Of a stretch of 16,473 nt of DNA, positions 5,925 through 13,325 are shown in pieces (within the stretch, counting starts at the first letter, position 1; every line of letters begins with the position of its first letter). The translations under genes and the position numbers were made by a program. This DNA is from CAZMSD01 sp964568855 (lineage in GTDB: Bacteria > CAIWAD01), in NCBI GenBank assembly GCA_964568855.1, contig CAZMSD010000054.1, positions 1 through 16,473 on the forward strand, given 5' to 3'. The notes beneath the pieces are model-generated. The model searched no databases. It worked only from the letters and a program-made list of their open reading frames with translations, and was not told the DNA's origin.

Positions 5925-7283
5925 TCAGGGTCCGGACATCCGCGACCTGCCCCGGATGCGCCCCGTCTTCATCAGACCGTCGTAGTGCCGCATGGTGAGA
6001 TGGGACTCGATCTGCTGCAGGGTGTCCAGAGCCACGCCCACCATGATCAGCAGGCCCGTGCCGCCGAAGAAGGAGGCGAAGTTGAAGGAGATGTTCGATC
6101 CCAGCAGGTCTCCCGCGTAGCGGAAGATGATCTGCGGGAAGACCGCCAGGAAGCCGAGAAAAACAGCGCCCGGCAGGGTGATCCGGGTCAGCACGTTGTC
6201 GATGTACTCGCTGGTTTTCTTGCCCGGTCGCACGCCCGGGATGAAGCCGCCGTAGCGCTTGAGGTTCTCCGCCACTTCCACGGGATTGAAGGTCATGGCC
6301 GTGTAGAAGTAGGCGAAGAAGATGATCAGGATCCAATAGAGGATCAGGTATGGCCAGGCGGTCCAGCCGAAGGCCGAATTCAGCCAGTCCTTCATCACCC
6401 CGTCGGGCATCAGGGTGGCCAGGGTCTGCGGAAAGAACATCAGCGACTGCGCGAAGATGATCGGCATTACGCCGGCCATGTTGATGCGCAGCGGGATATT
6501 GGTGCTCTGACCGCCCATCACGCGGCGTCCCACAACGCGCTTGGCGTACTGCACGGGAATCTTGCGCACGCCCTGGGTGAGGATGATGGCCGCCATGATG
6601 GTCAGGTACATCAGCGCCAGCAGGAAGATCTCGGCCAGCAGCGGCCGGGTCTGGGCCGCCACCTGCTGGAACTCGTCGAAGAGCGCCGCGGGCATGCGAT
6701 CCACCACCCCCAGGAAGATGATCAGGCTGATGCCGTTGCCGATGCCGCGGTCCGAAATCTGCTCGCCCAGCCACATCAGGATCATTGTACCGGTGGTCAG
6801 CATCAGCATGGTGGTCAGCTTGAAGGCGATGCCGGGATGCAGCACGATGGGCATGCCGCTGCCGGGCGCCGTGATGCTTTCGAGAAAGATAGCCACGCCA
6901 CCGGCCTGCATGGCCGACAGGAAGACCGTGCCGTAGCGCGTGTACTGGGTGATCTTCTTGCGACCCTGTTCGCCTTCCTTGCTCAGGCGCTGGAAGAAGG
7001 GCATGGTGGTCGAAAGAAGCTGAATGATGATCGAAGCGCTGATGTAGGGCATGATGCCCAGTCCGAAGACGGCCACTTTCTGGAAGGCGCCCCCGGTGAA
7101 CATGTCGTAGAGCCCGAAAAGCGTGTTCTGGCTTTGGCGGAAGAACTCGCCCAGAGCTTCCGCGTTGATCCCGGGAGTGGGGATATGCGCGCCCACCCTG
7201 CAGATCAGGAAGATGAAGAGGGTGAAGAGCACCCTGTCCCTGAGCTCCGGAATGCGGAAGATGTTGGCAAATTTCTCGAGCAT
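5925..7283 (-). CDS. secY: preprotein translocase subunit SecY
   Basis: Channel subunit of the Sec translocon in the inner membrane. The 452-aa product (E. coli 443) has about ten hydrophobic segments; TM1 at about 16-35, the plug/TM2 signature AVFGLGIMPYISASIIIQLL (71-90) with pore isoleucines, the second signature LGEQISDRGIGNGIS (172-186), cytoplasmic loop C5 with GFIPGVRPGKKT (346-357, Arg352 contacts SecA or the ribosome), and the C6/tail RHYDGLMKTGRIRGR (432-446). All marks of a functional SecY are present. It follows rplO by 51 nt, the standard spc position, with GAGGGAG just before ATG 7283. It could serve export of the peptidase encoded at 49-1356. Confidence 0.98.
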   Translation of the reverse strand: MLEKFANIFRIPELRDRVLFTLFIFLICRVGAHIPTPGINAEALGEFFRQSQNTLFGLYDMFTGGAFQKVAVFGLGIMPYISASIIIQLLSTTMPFFQRLSKEGEQGRKKITQYTRYGTVFLSAMQAGGVAIFLESITAPGSGMPIVLHPGIAFKLTTMLMLTTGTMILMWLGEQISDRGIGNGISLIIFLGVVDRMPAALFDEFQQVAAQTRPLLAEIFLLALMYLTIMAAIILTQGVRKIPVQYAKRVVGRRVMGGQSTNIPLRINMAGVMPIIFAQSLMFFPQTLATLMPDGVMKDWLNSAFGWTAWPYLILYWILIIFFAYFYTAMTFNPVEVAENLKRYGGFIPGVRPGKKTSEYIDNVLTRITLPGAVFLGFLAVFPQIIFRYAGDLLGSNISFNFASFFGGTGLLIMVGVALDTLQQIESHLTMRHYDGLMKTGRIRGRSRMSGP

Positions 7284-7334
7284 GAACTCCCTCGCGGGGC
7301 TGTTCCTGGAGCCGGTCCACCCCGGCCCTCAGCG

Positions 7335-7781
7335 TTATTCGACCGGTATCACGATGCCGCCGGCGGCCTCGATCTTGGCCCGGGCGGCGCCCGAGACCTT
7401 CACCCCGCTGAACTCGAAGGCGGACTTCAGCTCGCCGTCCGCCAGGATCTTCACCGGGGCGCCCAGGTGGCGAATCAGGCCGTGGCGCTTAAGCACTTCG
7501 GGAGTGATGGCCTCTTCCCTTCCCGCCAGGCCTTCCACCTGCCTAAGGTGGACCACCTGGTTCACTTCGCGGTTCAGGTTGGTGAAGCCCCGCTTGGGGA
7601 CCCGGCGCTGCAGGGGCATCTGGCCGCCTTCGAACCAGGCCCGCCGCTTGGCGCCGGCGCGTGATTTCTGCCCCTTGTGGCCGCGGCCGCTGGTGCCTCC
7701 CTTGCCCGAGGCCTCTCCCCGCCCGAGGCGCTTCCTGCGGCTGCGAGAGCCGTCGGCATATTTCAGGCTTCCCAGATTCAT
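7335..7781 (-). CDS. rplO: 50S ribosomal protein L15
   Basis: L15 is a late-assembly 50S protein with a long basic N-terminal arm in 23S rRNA. The 148-aa product (E. coli 144) has the glycine/arginine-rich arm KRLGRGEASGKGGTSGRGHK then GQKSRAGAKRRAWFEGGQMP and LQRRVPKRGF, followed by the globular C-terminal domain ending SGAARAKIEAAGGIVIPVE. Start ATG 7781 with AGGGAG 6 nt upstream, 10 nt after rpmD. Nothing unusual in it. Confidence 0.97.
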   Translation of the reverse strand: MNLGSLKYADGSRSRRKRLGRGEASGKGGTSGRGHKGQKSRAGAKRRAWFEGGQMPLQRRVPKRGFTNLNREVNQVVHLRQVEGLAGREEAITPEVLKRHGLIRHLGAPVKILADGELKSAFEFSGVKVSGAARAKIEAAGGIVIPVE

Positions 7782-7791
7782 CGCTGGCTCC

Positions 7792-7974
7792 CTAGCTCTC
7801 GATTTCCTCGACCCGCAACAGGTGCGGCACCTTGGCCACCATGCCCCGGATCTGGGGAGTGGCCTCGTGGATCACCGTGTGATTCAGGCGCCTGAGTCCC
7901 AGGGCCGCGATGGTGGCCTTCTGCCTGGCGGGGCGCTTGATGGCGCTGCGAACATAGGTGATCTTAAGCTTCAT
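7792..7974 (-). CDS. rpmD: 50S ribosomal protein L30
   Basis: Small 50S protein of 60 aa (E. coli 59). The sequence KITYVRSAIKRPARQKATIA followed by ALGLRRLNHTVIHEATPQIRG and MVAKVPHLLRVEE fits the ferredoxin-like L30 fold, including the conserved GLRR..H and the final V.HLL.VEE. ATG 7974 lies inside the end of rpsE, so the two genes overlap by 11 nt and are probably translationally coupled. A GGAGGAA stretch in the rpsE tail can serve as its ribosome site. Confidence 0.96.
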   Translation of the reverse strand: MKLKITYVRSAIKRPARQKATIAALGLRRLNHTVIHEATPQIRGMVAKVPHLLRVEEIES

Positions 7975-8488
7975 CCCGCTGTTCCTCCATCCCGTACAGG
8001 TCGTGCAGGCTACGATTGAGCCGCCGGCTCATCATGTTCGGGCTGACCAGGTTCTTCAAGGCCTCGAAGGTGGCCTTGACCTCGTTGTGCGGATTGTTGG
8101 ATCCCAGACTCTTGGCCAGGATGTCGTGCACCCCGAGGCACTCCATCACGGCCCGGACATTGCCGCCGGCGATGATGCCCGTCCCCGGGGAGGCGGGGCG
8201 CAGGAGGATCCTGCCCGCACCATACTTGCCGATGATTTCGTGCGGAATGGTGGTGCCGGCGAGTTCGATGCGGATCATCGATCGCTTGGCGATCTCCGTT
8301 CCCTTCTGGATGGCGTTGACCACCTCGTTGGCCTTTCCCAGGCCCCAGCCCACGCGCCCGTTGCCGTCGCCCACCACCACGATCGCATTGAAGCCGAAGT
8401 TGCGGCCGCCCTTGACCACCTTGGCCGTGCGGTTGATGCGCACCACCTTGTCGATCAGGTTCAGTTCCTGGACGTTCACGTTTTCCAA
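7964..8488 (-). CDS. rpsE: 30S ribosomal protein S5
   Basis: S5 shapes the 30S decoding region with S4 and S12 and affects fidelity. The 174-aa product (E. coli 167) shows the N-terminal double-stranded-RNA-binding fold KVVKGGRNFGFNAIVVVGDG and the C-terminal signature RPASPGTGIIAGGNVRAVME with AKSLGSNNPHN. Start chosen at TTG 8488 (MENVNVQELN), with GGAGAG 4 nt upstream in the spacer after rplR; a GTG at 8479 is too far from this site. The much longer open frame upstream is a shadow of rplR. It overlaps rpmD by 11 nt. S4, its usual partner, is not encoded here. Confidence 0.96.
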   Translation of the reverse strand: MENVNVQELNLIDKVVRINRTAKVVKGGRNFGFNAIVVVGDGNGRVGWGLGKANEVVNAIQKGTEIAKRSMIRIELAGTTIPHEIIGKYGAGRILLRPASPGTGIIAGGNVRAVMECLGVHDILAKSLGSNNPHNEVKATFEALKNLVSPNMMSRRLNRSLHDLYGMEEQRDEA

Positions 8489-8492
8489 AAGT

Positions 8493-8498
8493 CTCTCC
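8493..8498 (-). promoter_or_regulatory. ribosome binding site fixing the TTG start of rpsE
   Basis: GGAGAG on the minus strand, 4 nt before TTG 8488 and 13 nt before the alternative GTG 8479. Spacing supports TTG. Confidence 0.7.
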
Positions 8499-8502
8499 AG
8501 AA

Positions 8503-8874
8503 CTAAAACTTGAGGCCGCCCTCGCGGGCGCCTTCCGCCACCGCCTTCACCCGGCCCCTGTAGGCGTAGCCGGAGCGGTCGAAGATGCAGTCCGAGATCT
8601 TCAGTTCGAGAGCCCGCTTCGCCAGCTCCTTGCCCACAATGAAGCCCCGCCGGATTGGATTCTCGGCCCCGCCGAGTTCCTCGCCCAGCACCGGAGCCAG
8701 GGTCGAAGCGGCGGTCAGCGTGCGCCCGTAATCGTCGTCGATCAGCTGGGCGTAGATGTGCCGGCTGCTGCGGAAGACGCTCAGGCGCGGGCGCTCGGCG
8801 GTGCCGCTGATCTTTTTCCGGGTGTGCTTGTGGCGGCGCTTCCGCCCCAGTTGTCTCAGGTTCCTGTTCTTCAT
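8503..8874 (-). CDS. rplR: 50S ribosomal protein L18
   Basis: L18 binds 5S rRNA together with L5 and L25 in the central protuberance. The 123-aa product (E. coli 117) starts MKNRNLRQLGRKRRHKHTRK, has the core RPRLSVFRSSRHIYAQLIDD and ends FDRSGYAYRGRVKAVAEGAR then EGGLKF, all standard. ATG 8874 is selected because TAAGGAA, overlapping the rplF stop, lies 7 nt upstream and homologues begin there; the open frame further upstream overlaps rplF in another frame. The gap to rplF is 11 nt. Confidence 0.97.
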   Translation of the reverse strand: MKNRNLRQLGRKRRHKHTRKKISGTAERPRLSVFRSSRHIYAQLIDDDYGRTLTAASTLAPVLGEELGGAENPIRRGFIVGKELAKRALELKISDCIFDRSGYAYRGRVKAVAEGAREGGLKF

Positions 8875-8885
8875 GACGCGGTTCC

Positions 8886-9431
8886 TTAGGCGGTCTTTCC
8901 GGCCTTGCCGGCCTTGCGCTCCACATACTCCCCGAAGTAGCGGATGCCTTTGCCCTTGTAGGGTTCGGGAGGCTTGATGCCGCGGATCACGGCGGCCACC
9001 TCGCCCACCAGTTGCTTGTCGATGCCGCTGATCACGATCTCCGTGGGTTTGGGGCACTGAACCGAGATCTCCTCGGGAATGTGATACGCCACGGCGTGTG
9101 TGAAGCCCAGCTTCATGTTGAGCACCTTGCCGCGCATCTCGGCCGAGTAGCCCACTCCCTGGATCACCAGGCGTTTCTCGAAGCCCTGTGTGACGCCCAC
9201 CACCAGGTTGTTCACCAGGGCGCGGCTCATGCCGTGCAGGGCCCGGTGATGGCGCTTGTCGGAGGGGCGCTCGAAGACCAGCCCGAGTTCCTCTTCCCGG
9301 CGCACGCGGATCTCCGGGTGAAGCTCCACTCCGAGTTCGCCCTTGGGGCCCTTGACGGCCACGTGCTGTCCCTTGATGGTCACCTCGACTCCCGCGGGAA
9401 TGGGAACGGGCAGACTTCCGATTCGTGACAC
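8886..9431 (-). CDS. rplF: 50S ribosomal protein L6
   Basis: L6 lies near the factor-binding site beside the sarcin-ricin loop. The 181-aa product (E. coli 177) begins MSRIGSLPVPIPAGVEVTI and carries the L6 repeat fold twice, with the signature PEPYKGKGIRY at 155-165. The C-terminal KAGKAGKTA tail is usual. The start is GTG (9431) with GGAGG 5 nt upstream. It follows rpsH by 19 nt and precedes rplR in the normal spc order. Confidence 0.97.
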   Translation of the reverse strand: MSRIGSLPVPIPAGVEVTIKGQHVAVKGPKGELGVELHPEIRVRREEELGLVFERPSDKRHHRALHGMSRALVNNLVVGVTQGFEKRLVIQGVGYSAEMRGKVLNMKLGFTHAVAYHIPEEISVQCPKPTEIVISGIDKQLVGEVAAVIRGIKPPEPYKGKGIRYFGEYVERKAGKAGKTA

Positions 9432-9450
9432 CTTCGCCTCCTGAAGTGCC

Positions 9451-9849
9451 TTACCAGATGTAGCAGAGAACCTCGCCCCCGACGTTCTTTCTGCGGGCCT
9501 CGCGGTTGGTGATCACGCCCACCGGTGTGCTCATCACCGCGATGCCCAGGTTGTTGCGGACCCGGGGCAGGTTGTGCACACCGCGGTACTGGCGCAGTCC
9601 CGGGCGTGACACACGCTTCAGCCCGGTGATCACCGAGCGGCCCGAGTTGTCGTAGGCCAGCGCGATGCGGATCGTCCCCTGCGGCGTCTCGTCGAGCGTC
9701 TTGTAGCCCCGGATGAACTTCTCGCGGGCCAGCAGGTCCGCCATCTGTTCCTTGATGTTGGAACGCGGGCAATCCACGATCTTCTTCTGTGCGGCGATCG
9801 CGTTCCGGATCCGCGTCAGCAGATCGGCGATCGGATCGGTGACAGGCAT
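9451..9849 (-). CDS. rpsH: 30S ribosomal protein S8
   Basis: S8 is a primary 16S rRNA binder in the central domain and, in E. coli, the translational repressor of the spc operon. The 132-aa product (E. coli 130) starts MPVTDPIADLLTRIRNAI and ends with the signature GIAVMSTPVGVITNREARRK and VGGEVLCYIW. ATG 9849 has GAGGAG 6 nt upstream. No obvious S8-type target helix could be identified by eye near rplE, so the mode of control is unknown. Confidence 0.97.
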   Translation of the reverse strand: MPVTDPIADLLTRIRNAIAAQKKIVDCPRSNIKEQMADLLAREKFIRGYKTLDETPQGTIRIALAYDNSGRSVITGLKRVSRPGLRQYRGVHNLPRVRNNLGIAVMSTPVGVITNREARRKNVGGEVLCYIW

Positions 9850-9861
9850 TGCGAACTCCTC

Positions 9862-10047
9862 TTACCAGCTTGCCTTGACGACGCCGGGGATCTCGCCGGC
9901 GAGAGCCATCTGCCGGAAGCAGATCCGGCAGAGCCCGAATTTCCGCAGGTAGGCGCGCGGCCGGCCGCAGCGGCGGCAGCGGTTGTAGGCGCGCACCTTG
10001 AATTTCGGGACGGCCTGGGCCTTGATGATCAGCGCTTTACGGGCCAT
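9862..10047 (-). CDS. rpsN: 30S ribosomal protein S14, zinc-binding short form (type Z)
   Basis: S14 is needed for 30S head assembly near the A site. At 61 aa with Cys24, Cys27, Cys40 and Cys43 (CRRCGRPRAYLRKFGLCRIC) this is the zinc-binding short form, rather than the about 100-aa zinc-free form of E. coli. The tail FRQMALAGEIPGVVKASW is canonical. ATG 10047 follows rplE by 7 nt. With zinc-type L36 and the adk lid, the locus has three zinc-dependent products. Confidence 0.97.
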   Translation of the reverse strand: MARKALIIKAQAVPKFKVRAYNRCRRCGRPRAYLRKFGLCRICFRQMALAGEIPGVVKASW

Positions 10048-10054
10048 GGTTCCC

Positions 10055-10612
10055 TCACTGGTTCCTCTTGACGAATGGCATTCCCAGCTCGCTCAGCAGG
10101 GCATGGCACTCTTCATCCGTATTTGCGGTGGTGACGATGGCGATGTCCAGGCCGTGGACGCGCTCCACCTTGTCGTAGTCGATCTCGGGAAAGACGATCT
10201 GTTCCCGAATGCCGGCGTTGTAGTTTCCCCTGCCGTCGAAGGACTTGTCGCTGATCCCGCGGAAATCGCGGATGCGCGGCGTGGCCATCGAGATGTAATG
10301 GTCCAGGAAATCCCACATGGCGTCGCGGCGCAGGGTCACCGAACTCCCCACGTCCATACCCTCGCGGAGCTTGAAATTGGAGATGGACTTGCGGGCCTTG
10401 TTGACCACGGGCTTGCGGCCGGTGATCATGGTCAGTTCTTCCATGGCCGCTTCCAGCGCGCGTGGATTGTCCTTGGCGTCGCCGATCCCCACGTTGACCA
10501 CGATCTTGCTCAGCCGCGGAACCTGCATGATGTTACTGTAGCCGAAGCGCTCCATCAGCCGGCTGCGGATCGATTCCAGGTATTGCTGCTTGAGTCGAGG
10601 AGTGTAGCTCAT
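10055..10612 (-). CDS. rplE: 50S ribosomal protein L5
   Basis: L5 binds 5S rRNA and contacts P-site tRNA and S13 from the central protuberance. The 185-aa product (E. coli 179) has PRLSKIVVNVGIGDA, the TGRKPVVNKARKSISNFKLR segment, FRGISDKSFDGRGNYNAGI, and REQIVFPEIDYDKV with GLDIAIVTTANTDEE, all conserved. ATG 10612 lies 7 nt after rplX with a purine-rich AGGTGAG site immediately upstream. Confidence 0.97.
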   Translation of the reverse strand: MSYTPRLKQQYLESIRSRLMERFGYSNIMQVPRLSKIVVNVGIGDAKDNPRALEAAMEELTMITGRKPVVNKARKSISNFKLREGMDVGSSVTLRRDAMWDFLDHYISMATPRIRDFRGISDKSFDGRGNYNAGIREQIVFPEIDYDKVERVHGLDIAIVTTANTDEECHALLSELGMPFVKRNQ

Positions 10613-10619
10613 GGCTCAC

Positions 10620-10928
10620 CTACACCTGTTCGTTGCTGTCCTTTGAGTACCTGACGCGCCGCCCGTCCTCCAGCACCCGCACGCCCAGGCGGGACCTCTT
10701 GCCGGTAGTCGGGTCCACGAAGGCCAGCTTCGAGACCGGGATCGGGGCTTCCTTCTCGATGATGCCGCCCGCCTGGTTCTGCTGGCTGGGCTTTGTGTGA
10801 CGCTTGACCACGTTCACGCCCTCGACGATCACCTTGCCCGCCGAAGGCAGCACCAGCAGGATGCGTCCCTGCCTGCCCTTGTCCTCGCCGGCGAGGACTT
10901 CCACCTTGTCGCCTTTTTTCAGTCTCAT
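10620..10928 (-). CDS. rplX: 50S ribosomal protein L24
   Basis: L24 is an initiator of 50S assembly that binds the 5' region of 23S rRNA and lies at the tunnel exit. From ATG 10928 the product is 102 aa (E. coli 104): MRLKKGDKVEVLAGEDKGRQ is the KOW motif, followed by VEGVNVVKRHTKPSQQNQAG and GIIEKEAPI, the classic L24 segments. The start is set by GGAGGT at the end of rplN, 9 nt upstream; a longer open frame reaching into rplN is not conserved. Only 2 nt separate it from rplN. Confidence 0.97.
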   Translation of the reverse strand: MRLKKGDKVEVLAGEDKGRQGRILLVLPSAGKVIVEGVNVVKRHTKPSQQNQAGGIIEKEAPIPVSKLAFVDPTTGKRSRLGVRVLEDGRRVRYSKDSNEQV

Positions 10929-10930
10929 GC

Positions 10931-11299
10931 TCAGAGCACCTCCGGCGCCAGGGACACGATTTTCATATAGCGCTGGTCCCGCAGTTCGCGGGCCACGGGT
11001 CCGAAGATGCGCGTTCCCTTGGGTTCTTTCCTCTCGTCGATGATCACCGCCGCGTTGTCGTCGAAGCGGATGTAGGAACCGTCGTTGCGCCGGTATTCCT
11101 TGCGCGTCCGCACGATCACCGCCCGGACCACCGTGCCCTTCTTGATGGCGCTGGCGGGCAGCGCCTTCTTCACCGAGCAGACCACCACGTCGCCCACTCG
11201 GGCGTAGCGCCGGCGGGAACCGCCCAGCACGCGGAAGCACTTGAGCACCTTGGCGCCGGTGTTGTCGGCGACGTTCAGCAGGGTTTCTTCCTGGATCAT
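10931..11299 (-). CDS. rplN: 50S ribosomal protein L14
   Basis: L14 sits at the subunit interface with L3 and L19 and is the docking point for RsfS-type silencing factors. The 122-aa length is invariant in the family. Landmarks are MIQEETLLNVADNTGAKVL, VKKALPASAIKKGTVVRAVI, and the signature TRKEYRRNDGSYIRFDDNAA, then GTRIFGPVARELR. It is the first gene of the spc part, but only 15 nt follow rpsQ, leaving no room for a separate promoter. Confidence 0.98.
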   Translation of the reverse strand: MIQEETLLNVADNTGAKVLKCFRVLGGSRRRYARVGDVVVCSVKKALPASAIKKGTVVRAVIVRTRKEYRRNDGSYIRFDDNAAVIIDERKEPKGTRIFGPVARELRDQRYMKIVSLAPEVL

Positions 11300-11314
11300 G
11301 TCCCTATCTCCCGC

Positions 11315-11572
11315 TTACTTCCTGCGCTCGATGACCTCGGTCAGGCGCCAGCGCTTGCGGCGGCTGAGCGGCCGACATTCCGTGATACTCACCAGATCGC
11401 CCACGTTGGCCTGGTTGCCCTCGTCGTGGGCCATGTATTTCCTGGTGCTCTGGTAATACTTCTTGTAGATCGGGTGCTTCATCCTGCGCATCACCGCCAC
11501 CGTGATGCTCTTGTCCATGCGGTCGGAGACGACCCGTCCCACACGAACCTTGCGGATACCTCGTCCGGACAT
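11315..11572 (-). CDS. rpsQ: 30S ribosomal protein S17
   Basis: Primary 16S rRNA-binding protein with an OB fold. The 85-aa product (E. coli 84) has RVGRVVSDRMDKSITVAVMR, HPIYKKYYQSTRKYMAHDE and the signature GDLVSITECRPLSRRKRWRL. ATG 11572 is preceded by TAGGAG, which overlaps the stop of rpmC, 6 nt upstream, indicating coupling. It is the last gene of the S10 part. Confidence 0.97.
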   Translation of the reverse strand: MSGRGIRKVRVGRVVSDRMDKSITVAVMRRMKHPIYKKYYQSTRKYMAHDEGNQANVGDLVSITECRPLSRRKRWRLTEVIERRK

Positions 11573-11581
11573 GGATCGCTC

Positions 11582-11788
11582 CTACTTTTCCTTCTGGATC
11601 CCCAGGTCCATCTCGCGCAGCACGGTGCGCAGCCTGGCGATATCCTTCCTCAACCTGCCGACCCGCAGCGGGTTGTCGAGCTGCTGCATCCCCAGTTGGA
11701 AGCGCAGCTCGGTCATCGACTGCTCCGCCTCGCTCAGGCGGGCGATGATGTCCTCGCGGTTCAACTGCCTGATGTCGCTCATTCTCAT
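11582..11788 (-). CDS. rpmC: 50S ribosomal protein L29
   Basis: Small helical 50S protein at the tunnel exit, next to L23, where it contributes to the docking site of SRP and trigger factor. From ATG 11788 it is 68 aa: MRMSDIRQLNREDIIARLSE, then TELRFQLGMQQLDNPLRVGR and RKDIARLRTVLREME-like helix, the standard two-helix hairpin. An in-frame ATG at 11812 would add MGVGGAGN, which is unlike the family and encoded by the ribosome site itself (GGGGGAG). ATG 11782 is a second possibility. Confidence 0.94.
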   Translation of the reverse strand: MRMSDIRQLNREDIIARLSEAEQSMTELRFQLGMQQLDNPLRVGRLRKDIARLRTVLREMDLGIQKEK

Positions 11789-11796
11789 GTTCCCGG

Positions 11797-11803
11797 CTCC
11801 CCC
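11797..11803 (-). promoter_or_regulatory. ribosome binding site fixing the rpmC start
   Basis: GGGGGAG on the minus strand, 8 nt before ATG 11788. Its position inside the longer frame from 11812 argues against that longer start. Confidence 0.7.
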
Positions 11804-11831
11804 AACTCCCATGCCTGCGAATCGCCGGCGC

Positions 11832-12242
11832 TCAATCCCTGCGCTCCACGAACCGAGTGGCTATGGGCAACTTGTGTCCCGCCAGGCGCAGGGCCTCCAG
11901 GGCCAGGTTGCGGGAAACCCCTTCGATCTCGAACATCACGCGACCGGGTTTGACAACCGACACCCAGAACTCGGGTGCGCCCTTGCCCTTGCCCATGCGG
12001 GTCTCGGCCGGTTTCTTGGAGACCGGCTTATCGGGGAAGACCCGGATCCAGACCTTGCCGCCGCGCTTGATGTGACGAGTCATGGCCACGCGGGCCGCCT
12101 CGATCTGACGGGCCGTGATCCAGCCCGGCTCGAGAGCCTTCAGTCCGTAATCGCCGAAATCCACGTTGCAGCCGCGGCTGGCCAATCCCCGCATGCGCCC
12201 GCGGTGCTGCTTCCGTCGCTTGACGCGCTTGGGCATCAACAT
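11832..12242 (-). CDS. rplP: 50S ribosomal protein L16
   Basis: L16 organises the A-site region of the 50S subunit. The 136-aa length equals E. coli. It shows MPKRVKRRKQHRGRM, the two family signatures GGKVWIRVFPDKPVSKKP and RMGKGKGAPEFWVSVVKPG, and the end LAGHKLPIATRFVERRD. The start could be ATG 12242 (MLMPKR) with AAGGGA 7 nt upstream, or ATG 12236 (MPKR), the commoner family start; the spacing favours 12242. It follows rpsC by 15 nt. Confidence 0.97.
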   Translation of the reverse strand: MLMPKRVKRRKQHRGRMRGLASRGCNVDFGDYGLKALEPGWITARQIEAARVAMTRHIKRGGKVWIRVFPDKPVSKKPAETRMGKGKGAPEFWVSVVKPGRVMFEIEGVSRNLALEALRLAGHKLPIATRFVERRD

Positions 12243-12257
12243 GATCGAATCCCTTTC

Positions 12258-12944
12258 CTACCTGCGGCGGCCGCCGTGGGCGGGTCGCTGGGGTTTCTTC
12301 GGCCCGTAGTCCACGCCGAATTTCTCGCCTCGACAGATCCAGACCTTGACCCCGATCACGCCGTAGGTGGTCCTGGCCTCGGCCAGCGCGTAGTCGATGT
12401 CGGCGCGCAGGGTGTGCAGCGGAATCCGTCCGTCCTTGTAGGTCTCGCGGCGGGACATCTCGGCGCCCCCCAGGCGTCCCGCGCAGGTGATCTTGATGCC
12501 TTCTGCGCCGTTGCGCATGGTGGCCTGCAGCGTCTTCTTCATGGCGCGGCGGAAGGAGACGCGGCCCTCGAGCTGCCGGGCCACGTTGTCGGCCACGAGC
12601 TGGGCCACCATTTCCGGCTTCTTGATCTCGATGATGTTCACCTGGACCTGCGTCTCGAACTTGTGGTTCAGCTCCTGGCGCAACCGCTCCACGTCCTGCC
12701 CCTTGCGTCCGATCACCAGACCGGGACGGGCGGTGTGGATGGTCAGCACCACCGCCTTCGAGTGGCGCTCGATCTCGATCTTGGCGATGCCGGCATTCTG
12801 GTAGGCCTTGCGGCTCTGGATGTACATCCTGATCGCCAAATCCTCCTGCAGCTTGTCGGCGAAGTTATGTTCGTCGAACCAGTTGGAGCTCCAGGTCTGG
12901 TTGATTCCTAGACGGAATCCGATCGGATTGGTCTTCTGTCCCAA
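12258..12944 (-). CDS. rpsC: 30S ribosomal protein S3
   Basis: S3 forms part of the mRNA entry tunnel and helicase. The 228-aa product (E. coli 233) starts MGQKTNPIGFRLGINQTWSS, has a type II KH domain (about 38-107) with the GRKG loop at 79-82 (GLVIGRKGQDVERLRQ), and the C-terminal signature CAGRLGGAEMSRRETYKDGR followed by IPLHTLRADIDYA. The tail is basic (AHGGRRR). The start is TTG (12944), one nt after the rplV stop, with a strong GGAGGT 5 nt upstream that lies inside the rplV end. Confidence 0.97.
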   Translation of the reverse strand: MGQKTNPIGFRLGINQTWSSNWFDEHNFADKLQEDLAIRMYIQSRKAYQNAGIAKIEIERHSKAVVLTIHTARPGLVIGRKGQDVERLRQELNHKFETQVQVNIIEIKKPEMVAQLVADNVARQLEGRVSFRRAMKKTLQATMRNGAEGIKITCAGRLGGAEMSRRETYKDGRIPLHTLRADIDYALAEARTTYGVIGVKVWICRGEKFGVDYGPKKPQRPAHGGRRR

Positions 12945-12945
12945 A

Positions 12946-13323
12946 CTACACCTCCGACTCGCTGTCGCCGGCGGTGGACGGCAGGCCCACCACTACGGTC
13001 AGGTGGCTCGAACGCTTGCGGATCCGCGTGGCGCGGCCCATGGCCCGCGGGAGATATCGGCGGGCGGTGGCGCCTTCGTCCACGTTGATGGAAGTGATCA
13101 CCAGGGCATCGATGTCCACCTCGCCCGAGCCTTCCATGTTCCTGAAATTGGCCACCGCGGACCGGACCGCCTTGGACACCGGGCTCGCGGCGCGCTTGGG
13201 GTTGAACTGCAACTGGACCAGTGCATCGTTCACCCTCATGCCGCGCACGAGGTCCGCCACCAGGCGCATCTTCCGCGCTGAGATCCGCACGTTACGGCTG
13301 ATTGCCCTCGATTCCATGTTCAT
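12946..13323 (-). CDS. rplV: 50S ribosomal protein L22
   Basis: L22 lines the peptide exit tunnel and its hairpin is a site of macrolide-resistance changes. The 125-aa product has the globular part NVRISARKMRLVADLVRGM and RAASPVSKAVRSAVANFRNM, and the beta-hairpin region DEGATARRYLPRAMGRATRI then RKRSSHLTVVV. It ends in a short acidic tail (GDSESEV) that makes it longer than the 110 aa of E. coli. ATG 13323 or ATG 13317 may be used; AGGG abuts the first and is better spaced for the second. The gap to rpsS is 2 nt. Confidence 0.97.
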   Translation of the reverse strand: MNMESRAISRNVRISARKMRLVADLVRGMRVNDALVQLQFNPKRAASPVSKAVRSAVANFRNMEGSGEVDIDALVITSINVDEGATARRYLPRAMGRATRIRKRSSHLTVVVGLPSTAGDSESEV

Positions 13324-13325
13324 CC

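Noticed and set aside
5905..7320. 471-codon minus-strand frame overlapping secY
   Set aside because: Shifted frame of secY, rich in His, Arg and Gly; the true SecY with all signatures is in the other frame.
4452..7664. Very long plus-strand open frames (483 and 559 codons) opposite infA-map-adk and secY-rplO
   Set aside because: They are antisense shadows of certain genes; their His/Ala/Gly/Asp-rich composition reflects high GC at third positions, and they cross several gene borders.
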